From assembly GCA_023264915.1 (NCBI GenBank), contig JAHFUU010000104.1:1-7608 (forward strand): DNA of 7,608 bases, given 5' to 3'. The notes under the pieces are model-generated. The model made no database searches and had not been told where the DNA came from. It was given only the letters and a program-made list of their open reading frames with translations. The stretch is from Microthrixaceae bacterium (lineage in GTDB: Bacteria > Actinomycetota > Acidimicrobiia > Acidimicrobiales > Acidimicrobilacustridaceae). Of the stretch, positions 1 through 4,769 are shown piece after piece (within the stretch, counting starts at the first letter, position 1; every line of letters begins with the position of its first letter). Position numbers and translations under genes: made by a program.

Positions 1-36
1 TGGTACCGGAGCGGACACTGGTACCGTAGCGGACAC
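1..36. repeat. Two tandem 18-bp repeats at the window edge
   Basis: Two head-to-tail copies of TGGTACCGGAGCGGACAC (1-18) and TGGTACCGTAGCGGACAC (19-36) differ at one base. The period is six codons, so the repeat is also open in the PAP2 frame (Trp-Tyr-Arg-Ser-Gly-His twice) with no stop before the window edge. Read in reverse, each unit begins TGTCCGCT and ends GGTACCA. Short multiple terminal repeats of this kind are known at the ends of IS21-family elements, so this may be the end of an insertion sequence lying to the left; that is inference, since no transposase is visible. Alternatively it is a promoter duplication or coding sequence. More copies may lie outside the window. Confidence 0.8.
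19..27 (+). promoter_or_regulatory. Possible extended -10 element for the PAP2 gene
   Basis: TGG followed by TACCGT (22-27) fits the actinobacterial -10 pattern TANNNT with an upstream TGN extension. It lies 9 bases before the GTG at 37, which would give a leaderless mRNA. The first repeat copy has TACCGG at the same place and lacks the final T, so only the second copy matches. No -35 can be judged so close to the edge. It may be fortuitous if the repeat is an insertion-sequence end. Confidence 0.3.
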
Positions 37-930
37 GTGATCGCGACCAGACCCATCGTCGCTGGCGCGCGCCCAGACCATCGAACCGTCAGGACCGCTG
101 CGGCACCTGTGGCCCGCCCCCTCAGGTGGTGGCGCGAGGTCGTTCTGGTCCTCGCCTTCTACACGTGCTACACGGGCGTCCGCAACCACTTCGGATCGGC
201 CTCGGCGAGCGCTGCGACTGCCTATGCGAACGCCCAGAGGGTGATGGTGCTCGAGCAGCGGCTGGGGATCTTCACCGAGCGAGCCCTCCAGGACGCCCTC
301 ACCAGCTCGCACCTCCTGAGCACCTTCTGGAACACCTTCTACAGCTCCTTGCACTTCGTGGTCACGATCGCGACGCTCACCTGGTTGTTCCGTCGATGGC
401 CGTCGGACTACCGGAGGCTCCGCAACGCGCTTGCGACCACCACAGCTGCGGCCCTCGTCGGTTTCGCGATCTTCCCTCTCATGCCACCCAGGCTGCTGTG
501 CGATTGCCCTCTGGGAGCCGGAGCGCAGGCCCAGGCACAGTACGGCTTCGTGGACACCCTCGCCCGCGATGGCAGCTTGTGGTCATTCGGCTCCCCCGCC
601 ATGGCCACCCTCTCGAACCAGTATGCGGCAATGCCGAGCCTGCACTTCGCGTGGGCCCTTTGGTGCGCGCTGGCGCTGTATCCCCGGCTTCGACAACGAC
701 GCCCACGAGCTGGCCTGGTCGCGGCCGTCTACCCGGCTCTCACGCTGGTCGCGGTCACCGCCACCGCGAACCACTTCTGGCTCGACGCCCTCGGGGGTGT
801 GGCAGCACTTGGTGTGGGCTGGCTGGCATCGGGCGCGTGCGCGAAGTGGATCGAGAATCGCCGAAAGCGGGCGAGTCGTGAATATCTGTCGAGGGTCTTG
901 GTCCTCCCTGATCACGGAGGAGTACCGTGA
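37..930 (+). CDS. PAP2-superfamily (PAP2_3, Aur1/Ipt1-like) membrane protein
   Basis: An integral membrane protein of the PAP2 phosphatase/phosphotransferase superfamily, probably acting on a lipid phosphate or transferring a phospho-head-group at the membrane; the substrate cannot be read from sequence. The first membrane segment is near residues 33-48, with further ones near 103-118, 134-149, 203-217, 226-243 and 250-266. The PAP2 signature is split in the usual way: MPPRLL (149-154), MPSLHFAW (199-206, motif-2 His203) and NHFWLDALGG (245-254, motif-3 His246 and Asp250). This pattern and the 297-residue length suit the PAP2_3 group rather than undecaprenyl-diphosphatase types. The start is uncertain: GTG at 37 has no Shine-Dalgarno but a -10-like TACCGT 9 bases upstream; GTG at 109 (residue 25) would still keep the first membrane segment; and the frame is open to the left edge, so the gene could start outside. 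It is followed by dxs on the same strand after 103 bp. The superfamily call is firm, the specific activity is not. Confidence 0.85.
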   Translation: MIATRPIVAGARPDHRTVRTAAAPVARPLRWWREVVLVLAFYTCYTGVRNHFGSASASAATAYANAQRVMVLEQRLGIFTERALQDALTSSHLLSTFWNTFYSSLHFVVTIATLTWLFRRWPSDYRRLRNALATTTAAALVGFAIFPLMPPRLLCDCPLGAGAQAQAQYGFVDTLARDGSLWSFGSPAMATLSNQYAAMPSLHFAWALWCALALYPRLRQRRPRAGLVAAVYPALTLVAVTATANHFWLDALGGVAALGVGWLASGACAKWIENRRKRASREYLSRVLVLPDHGGVP

Positions 931-964
931 GCTGAACATCCGCACTTGTGGCTCTGAACCGCAA

Positions 965-980
965 GACCAGTCCCGTGGTC
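965..980. other. Small hairpin in the PAP2-dxs gap, resembling one in the 4.4-kb repeat
   Basis: GACCA (965-969) and TGGTC (976-980) form a 5-bp stem around a 6-base loop, 54 bases before the dxs start. The 16-mer matches the middle hairpin of the intergenic repeats at 4378-4393 and 4630-4645 at 14 of 16 positions. There is no T-run, so terminator function is doubtful. The rest of the 931-1033 gap shows no clear promoter; the nearest -10-like string is TAGAGA at 1016, which lacks the final T. Confidence 0.35.
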
Positions 981-1033
981 GCATCAAGCCCACGCTGGCC
1001 AGCGGTTCCTCCCGATAGAGAGACCTCCACCGA

Positions 1034-2905
1034 ATGATCCTCGAGTCGATCTCATCCCCTTCCGACCTCGAGTCCTTGACCTACGAACAGCTTGACGCTC
1101 TCGCAGGAGAGATCCGCCAGCTCGTCGTCCGGTCGGTGACGACCTTCGGGGGTCACCTCGGATCCAACCTCGGAGTGGTCGAGCTCACGATCGCGATCCA
1201 CCGGGTCTTCGACTCACCCCGCGACATCATCTTGTGGGACACGGGCCACCAGGCATACGTGCACAAGATGCTCACCGGCCGGGCCGGCGACTTCGATCAC
1301 CTGCGCCAGGCCGGTGGTCTCTCGGGATACCCCAGTCGCGGTGAATCCCGCCACGACTGGATCGAGAACTCGCATGCCTCGACCATCCTGTCCTATGCGC
1401 ATGGCTTGGCCACCGCGCAGGAATCAGCCCTAGGCGAAGGGCGCCGGATCGTCGCCGTCATAGGCGACGGCGCGATGACCGGTGGCATGGCCTTCGAGGG
1501 CCTCAACAACCTGGGGCACTCGGGGCGCAACTGCATCATCATCCTGAACGACAACGGGCGCTCGTATGCGCCGACGGTATCGAAGTTGGGTGACACCCTC
1601 GCACGGATCCGCAACAACCCCACCTACATGCGGCGCCAGCACCGGATGGAGAGCCTGGCACGCGAGGTCCCGCTGGTCGGGGACCGGCTCGAGCGCAGCA
1701 TCGAAGCCACCAAGGCTGCCATTCGCGAGATGTGGGAACCGCCGGCGTTCTTCGAGACCCTGGGTGTCCGCTACACAGGTCCCTTTGACGGCCACGACAT
1801 CAAGGGGCTCGAAGAGGCTCTGTCCAATGCTGCCGAGCTCGAGGGGCCCCATGTGGTCCACGTGATGACCCAGAAGGGTCGAGGCTACGCACCGGCCGAG
1901 AACGACCCCGTCAAGCGCCTCCACGACACCTCAGAGGCCAAGCCCGGCAGCTACACGACTGCCTTCGGCGATGCAGTCGTGAAGATGGCTGACGAGCACC
2001 CCGAGGTGGTCGCAATCACAGCCGCCATGCCTGACTCCACCGGCCTGCTGCCGTTCAAGGAGCGTTTCCCGGACCGCTTCTTCGACGTGGGCATCGCGGA
2101 GCAGCACGCTGTCACGGCTGCGGCCGGCATGGCGATGGGCGGCCTGCGACCTGTGGTCGCGGTCTACTCGACCTTCATGACCCGCGCCGTGGACCAGGTC
2201 ATGTATGACGTGGGGCTCCACCGGCTACCCGTCATCTTCTGCCTCGATCGGGCTGGGGTCACAGGTGACGACGGGCCGAGCCACCACGGGGTCATGGACA
2301 TGGTTTGGTTCTCCAAGGTCCCCGGCATGACGATCTTCGCCCCGTCGTCGTACCAGGAGCTCCAGGTGATGCTCGAAGATGCCTACGAGCTGGCCGGGGG
2401 GCCTGTGATGATCCGCTGGCCCAAGACCCACGCTCGCCAGGCCGAACCAGATCAGGTCGGCCACGGGATGTCGGCGCGGCGGGTTCGCTCGGGCGGCGCT
2501 GCGAGCGAGCTCTGCATCATCTCCGTGGGCACGATGCTCGATTCCGCCGAGGCCGCCGCGGAGGCCCTCGACGACCAGGGCGTGCCGGTCACGCTCTGGG
2601 ATGCCCGTGTGGTCACCCCGCTCGACCCGGACATGGTCGATGACGCCCGAAAGCACCGCAACGTGCTCACTGTCGAGGACGGCCTGCGCCAGGGAGGGGC
2701 CGGCTCGATGATCGTCGACCACCTCCTCGAGCTCTCCAACGGGCAGCCCATGCCCCAGGTTCGCGTTCTCGGCACGCCCATGTCCTACATACCGCAGGGC
2801 AAGCCTGAAGCGATCCTCGCCGAGCTCGGTCTCGACGCCGGCGGCATCACCGCAGCAGCTCTAGCGCTGGTCGCCACAGGGCGCCCTGACCGCGCATCGG
2901 TCTGA
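1034..2905 (+). CDS. dxs: 1-deoxy-D-xylulose-5-phosphate synthase
   Basis: A thiamine-diphosphate enzyme condensing pyruvate and glyceraldehyde 3-phosphate to 1-deoxy-D-xylulose 5-phosphate with CO2 release. This is the first step of the MEP isoprenoid pathway and also feeds thiamine and pyridoxal synthesis; it is cytosolic. At 623 residues it has the normal family length and looks intact. The N-terminal ThDP domain has the catalytic-type His41 in GGHLG, DTGHQAYVHK (69-78, His72), and the Mg-ThDP motif GDG at 144-146 with Asn174 in LNDNGRS. The central transketolase pyrimidine-binding domain carries GIAEQHAV (353-360, Glu356), DRAG (405-408, Arg406) and DGPSHHG (413-419, His417). The C-terminal domain (about 490-610) holds VTVEDG-like LTVEDG (545-550). 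The start is fixed: an in-frame TAG at 1016 lies 18 bases upstream and ATG 1034 is the first start codon after it. The N-terminus also lines up with the mycobacterial enzyme as I recall it. There is no clear Shine-Dalgarno, only weak GAGAG about 12 bases upstream. Confidence 0.98.
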   Translation: MILESISSPSDLESLTYEQLDALAGEIRQLVVRSVTTFGGHLGSNLGVVELTIAIHRVFDSPRDIILWDTGHQAYVHKMLTGRAGDFDHLRQAGGLSGYPSRGESRHDWIENSHASTILSYAHGLATAQESALGEGRRIVAVIGDGAMTGGMAFEGLNNLGHSGRNCIIILNDNGRSYAPTVSKLGDTLARIRNNPTYMRRQHRMESLAREVPLVGDRLERSIEATKAAIREMWEPPAFFETLGVRYTGPFDGHDIKGLEEALSNAAELEGPHVVHVMTQKGRGYAPAENDPVKRLHDTSEAKPGSYTTAFGDAVVKMADEHPEVVAITAAMPDSTGLLPFKERFPDRFFDVGIAEQHAVTAAAGMAMGGLRPVVAVYSTFMTRAVDQVMYDVGLHRLPVIFCLDRAGVTGDDGPSHHGVMDMVWFSKVPGMTIFAPSSYQELQVMLEDAYELAGGPVMIRWPKTHARQAEPDQVGHGMSARRVRSGGAASELCIISVGTMLDSAEAAAEALDDQGVPVTLWDARVVTPLDPDMVDDARKHRNVLTVEDGLRQGGAGSMIVDHLLELSNGQPMPQVRVLGTPMSYIPQGKPEAILAELGLDAGGITAAALALVATGRPDRASV

Positions 2906-2964
2906 ACGCGGCCGGATCGTCGATCAAGCATCCCCGCCGGGCCGATGCGACCCCGCGAGCTCGT

Positions 2965-2981
2965 CGAACCACAGAGGTTCG
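2965..2981. terminator. Hairpin between convergent dxs and the DUF4190 gene
   Basis: CGAACC (2965-2970) and GGTTCG (2976-2981) make a perfect 6-bp stem with a 5-base loop, 59 bases after the dxs stop and 13 bases beyond the stop of the minus-strand gene. The position between converging genes suits a shared terminator. There is no T-run on either strand, so this is a weak call. The rest of the 2906-2994 gap contains nothing else recognisable. Confidence 0.3.
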
Positions 2982-2994
2982 TCCAGACGACCCC

Positions 2995-3588
2995 TCAGAA
3001 GTGCGTGCTAGAAGAGGTCACCACGACGATGAAGAAAACGACAACAGCGATGAAGGCCACGATGTTGACGGCACTGACGATGATGCCTGCAAGCGCCATG
3101 CCCTCACCGCTCAGCATGCCCTGTGAGCCCTTGATCTTGCGGCGACCGATCACGCCGATCACCAGGCCGGCGATCGACGCAACCACACCGACCCCATAGC
3201 CGAAGCAGAGCGGCCATGAGGCGATGGCCAGGACAAGGGACACGATCGACAACGGCTCGTTTCGCGGGGCGGCGGCCCCCGGATACCCGTAGCCCGGCGG
3301 GTACCCGTATCCGGGCGGATACCCGTAGCCACTTCCGTAACCGCCATAGCCGGTGCCGTAGGAGTAACCAGACCCGTCCACGAATCCAGCCGGGTACGAG
3401 CCTTGCGGGTAGCCGTCGGGCGCGTAGGCCAGCGGAGCACCTGGCTCAACGGTGCCAGGACCGGGTGGCCCGAGTGGGGTCACCGGTGGAGCACCCGAAG
3501 GCATGCCTGGTTGTTCAGCACCGGGCTCACCAGAAGGGGCTTGGGCTCCGGGCGGGTGGAACGGCAGGTCCTCGCTTGGTTCGGGCAT
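2995..3588 (-). CDS. DUF4190-type membrane protein with Gly/Pro/Tyr-rich leader
   Basis: A 197-residue protein of unknown function. Residues 1-110 are low-complexity, rich in Pro, Gly and Tyr and probably disordered, with GYGYPP-type repeats near 85-103. Residues about 111-190 are hydrophobic and match the DUF4190 pattern: PLSIVSLVLAI, a second segment near 132-148, a basic loop RRKIKGSQG (149-157), then GEGMALAGIIVS leading into a last membrane segment (163-190). The tail is short (TSSSTHF). There are no catalytic motifs; such proteins are usually small cell-envelope proteins of actinobacteria. The start ATG is preceded by GAGGGGAG (complement of 3593-3600), a good Shine-Dalgarno. It lies 88 bp downstream of nfuA on the same strand, with a possible promoter of its own in the gap. 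The family call is good; no function is proposed. Confidence 0.85.
   Translation of the reverse strand: MPEPSEDLPFHPPGAQAPSGEPGAEQPGMPSGAPPVTPLGPPGPGTVEPGAPLAYAPDGYPQGSYPAGFVDGSGYSYGTGYGGYGSGYGYPPGYGYPPGYGYPGAAAPRNEPLSIVSLVLAIASWPLCFGYGVGVVASIAGLVIGVIGRRKIKGSQGMLSGEGMALAGIIVSAVNIVAFIAVVVFFIVVVTSSSTHF
3283..3336. repeat. Three 18-bp tandem repeats inside the DUF4190 gene
   Basis: Units at 3283-3300, 3301-3318 and 3319-3336 share a TACCCGTA(G/T)CC core with period 18. The first two are near-identical and the third is diverged in its last bases. On the coding strand they encode six-residue Gly-Tyr-Pro-Pro-Gly-Tyr type units in the disordered leader. The repeat is in frame, so unit gain or loss would change leader length without breaking the gene. 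Confidence 0.75.
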
Positions 3589-3592
3589 CGAG

Positions 3593-3620
3593 CTCCCCTC
3601 GGATCGATTGCCAGATCGTA
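3593..3620 (-). promoter_or_regulatory. Ribosome binding site and possible -10 for the DUF4190 gene
   Basis: On the minus strand GAGGGGAG (complement of 3593-3600) sits 4-8 bases before the ATG at 3588 and decides the start. TACGAT (complement of 3615-3620) fits the TANNNT -10 pattern and would give a leader of about 20 bases. I see no convincing -35. The gene could therefore be transcribed on its own as well as by read-through from nfuA. Confidence 0.45.
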
Positions 3621-3644
3621 CTGACCGGGCTCGCCCATCTCCGG

Positions 3645-3657
3645 GACAGGACCTGTC
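3645..3657. promoter_or_regulatory. Interrupted palindrome, possible operator
   Basis: GACAGG (3645-3650) and CCTGTC (3652-3657) are perfect inverted arms around a single A, in the nfuA-DUF4190 gap, about 25 bases upstream of the possible -10 of the DUF4190 gene. The compact symmetry looks like a dimeric regulator site rather than a terminator, since the loop is one base. No regulator is encoded nearby and no known consensus is claimed. Confidence 0.3.
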
Positions 3658-3676
3658 TAGCCGGCGCGAAGCCCAG

Positions 3677-4342
3677 TCAGGTGTAGAAGGGGTTGTCGCC
3701 TGCGCGATGGTCAGTCGTGTCGATGATCTCGGTGACCTCGGGGATGGCCTCCTTGATGGCTGCCTGGATCCCGTCGCTCAACGTCGCCGAGCTGAGAGCA
3801 CATCCCTGGCATCCACCCCCCATCGACACGAACACCCGCGTGCCCTCGACACCGACTAGCGAGGCGTACCCGCCGTGGGAAGCCAGCGAAGGGTTGATCG
3901 ACTCGGCAAGCAGCTGCTGCACCTTTGCGGCGATGTCACCGGTGAGCTCGATCTTGGCACCTGCGAGGGGGTTCGGGCGGTTGGGGTTGCGGATGACGAG
4001 GCCGCCCTGGCCACCATGGCTGGGTACGTCGAGGGTCGCGCCGCTCAGGCGGTCAACGCTGTCGGGGGGGATGGCTACCGCCAGATCGCCCACCACGTAC
4101 CTGGTGTCGTCGGGGGGGATGTCGCCCTTGTCCTCGAAGGACAGGTCATAGGCGTAGTCAGACCCGCTCACACCGGTGATGGCTATCCGCAGCACGAGCG
4201 AAGTCGGGTCATCCTCGGCCTCGCGGACCCCGGCGATGCGATCGAGCGCTGAGTCGGTGATCGCCACGACGGGATCGCTCGCGGTGCTCGGCGACGGCTC
4301 GGTGGATGGATCACTGGGTGGGGTATCGATCTCAGTGGACAT
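3677..4342 (-). CDS. nfuA: NfuA-type Fe-S cluster carrier
   Basis: A cytosolic protein expected to carry a [4Fe-4S] cluster at a dimer interface and pass it to target enzymes. At 221 residues it is slightly longer than E. coli NfuA because of a Ser/Pro/Thr-rich N-terminal stretch (about 1-25). Residues about 26-120 form an A-type (IscA/HesB-like) domain that lacks all the usual cluster cysteines: GVSG (57-60) and NPNRP (119-123) stand where Cys would be. This is the normal degenerate state in NfuA. The C-terminal NifU domain (about 138-212) has INPSLASHGG (149-158) and GGGCQGC (175-181), with Cys178 and Cys181 as cluster ligands; the tail ends DHRAGDNPFYT, like the NfuA terminus. ATG 4342 is fixed by an in-frame TAG 15 bases upstream. 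Expression is probably leaderless from the -10 at 4352-4357. It diverges from the ABC operon across a repeat-rich region. Two C7 runs on the coding strand are noted in the findings. Confidence 0.93.
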   Translation of the reverse strand: MSTEIDTPPSDPSTEPSPSTASDPVVAITDSALDRIAGVREAEDDPTSLVLRIAITGVSGSDYAYDLSFEDKGDIPPDDTRYVVGDLAVAIPPDSVDRLSGATLDVPSHGGQGGLVIRNPNRPNPLAGAKIELTGDIAAKVQQLLAESINPSLASHGGYASLVGVEGTRVFVSMGGGCQGCALSSATLSDGIQAAIKEAIPEVTEIIDTTDHRAGDNPFYT

Positions 4343-4345
4343 CGG

Positions 4346-4430
4346 CGAACCACCCTAGCGGGGCTCCGCCCCATACCGACCAGTCATGTGGTCAGGATGT
4401 GATCCTCGGCCCCTCATCTCTTGGGGCGCC
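4346..4430. repeat. Long direct repeat, copy 1 (85 bp)
   Basis: Matches 4596-4695 base for base except that copy 2 has a 2-base insertion (CT) near the left end and a 13-base insertion after GTCAGGATGT. It contains three short hairpins: GGGGC/GCCCC (4360-4364 with 4368-4372), GACCA/TGGTC (4378-4382 with 4389-4393) and GCCCC/GGGGC (4409-4413 with 4423-4427). CGCCCC (4367-4372) could instead pair with GGGGCG (4423-4428), an alternative fold. The left end overlaps the nfuA promoter. It resembles a REP/BIME-type intergenic repeat family, but a dispersed family cannot be shown from one window. Confidence 0.9.
4352..4357 (-). promoter_or_regulatory. Predicted -10 of nfuA (leaderless)
   Basis: On the minus strand TAGGGT lies 9 bases before the ATG at 4342 and fits TANNNT, so transcription would start at or next to the start codon. 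The AGGGTGG here could instead act as a Shine-Dalgarno 7 bases from the ATG; the sequence cannot separate the two. The hexamer lies inside repeat copy 1, and the GC-rich hairpin 4360-4372 fills the spacer toward the -35 region. No good -35 is seen. Confidence 0.45.
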
Positions 4431-4451
4431 CAAGGGCGCTCGCATCTGGTT

Positions 4452-4493
4452 CCGTGCGAACGGCCCGCTCGCTGCCGCTCGCTGTTCGCACGG
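4452..4493. repeat. Inverted repeat A, 10-bp perfect arms
   Basis: CCGTGCGAAC (4452-4461) is the exact reverse complement of GTTCGCACGG (4484-4493), with a 22-base loop containing the doubled CGCTCGCTG. There is no T-run after it, so it is not a standard terminator. Confidence 0.85.
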
Positions 4494-4555
4494 GCAAGCC
4501 CGAAGATGCGCCCCCGTTACCCATTGCGCTGCCCCCCGGCATCTTCGAGCTTGCC
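4493..4555. repeat. Inverted repeat B, 17-bp arms with one mismatch
   Basis: The left arm 4493-4509 (GGCAAGC, one mismatched base at 4500, then CGAAGATGC) pairs with the right arm 4539-4555 (GCATCTTCG, mismatch at 4548, then GCTTGCC). The loop is 29 bases and C-rich. The arm length is well beyond chance for this interval. It directly abuts inverted repeat A. Confidence 0.85.
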
Positions 4556-4595
4556 TCGGCCAGAACTTGACTCGCGCTTCACGTGATCCGACCGT

Positions 4596-4695
4596 CGAAC
4601 CACCCTCTAGCGGGGCTCCGCCCCATACCGACCAGTCATGTGGTCAGGATGTGCGATTGGGATGGGATCCTCGGCCCCTCATCTCTTGGGGCGCC
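4596..4695. repeat. Long direct repeat, copy 2 (100 bp)
   Basis: Second copy of 4346-4430, in the same orientation, with +2 and +13 base insertions. All three hairpins are kept (4612-4624, 4630-4645, 4674-4692). The 2-base insertion turns the minus-strand TAGGGT of copy 1 into TAGAGGGT, so copy 2 no longer has the same -10 hexamer. The ATG at 4638 inside this copy opens the permease frame but is not the likely start. Confidence 0.9.
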
Positions 4696-4755
4696 GGTGC
4701 ACGGCAGGTGGGCCATTCGGTACCGCGACGTTTCGTGGGCCCGCGGGGCCACCGC

Positions 4756-4761
4756 TACGCT
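4756..4761 (+). promoter_or_regulatory. Predicted -10 of the ABC exporter operon (leaderless)
   Basis: TACGCT fits TANNNT and ends 8 bases before the GTG at 4770, with a C-run between them. This spacing predicts transcription starting at the GTG, which is one reason for choosing that start. Only a weak -35-like TTTCGT (4731-4736) is present, with a 19-base spacer. Confidence 0.5.
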
Positions 4762-4769
4762 CGCCCCCC

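Larger units (their letters stand above)
4431..4595. other. Non-coding spacer between the two long repeats
   Basis: These 165 bases hold two abutting inverted repeats (4452-4493 and 4493-4555) and little else. CGCTCGCTG occurs twice (4466-4474, 4476-4484) in the loop of the first. CGCATCT (4441-4447) can also pair with AGATGCG (4504-4510), which competes with the second hairpin. It could be a small structured RNA, the core of a non-autonomous mobile element, or an inactive remnant. Confidence 0.6.
4343..4769. other. Gene-free divergent intergenic region with composite repeat element
   Basis: These 427 bases between nfuA (minus) and the ABC permease (plus) show no coding signature. Open frames across them change character at the repeat borders and have no family resemblance. 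The contents are the nfuA promoter, repeat copy 1 (4346-4430), a 165-bp spacer with two large inverted repeats (4431-4595), repeat copy 2 (4596-4695), and the permease promoter (4756-4761). Confidence 0.8.

Noticed and set aside
126..881. A 251-codon plus-strand open frame overlapping the PAP2 gene
   Set aside because: It is a GC-rich shadow frame: composition is Arg/Pro/Gly-rich, no domain is recognisable, and the overlapping PAP2 frame has clear motifs and membrane segments.
1430..1924. Long minus-strand frames within dxs
   Set aside because: They are antisense shadows of a strongly conserved gene, expected at this GC content, with no motif of their own.
3677..4342. Missing cysteines in the A-type domain as a sign of a broken gene
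   Set aside because: NfuA proteins normally carry a cysteine-free A-type domain. The C-terminal CxxC is intact and the frame is whole.
4346..4695. CRISPR array
   Set aside because: There are only two repeats of 85 and 100 bp with a 165-bp spacer. CRISPR repeats are shorter, equal in length and regularly spaced, and no cas gene is present.
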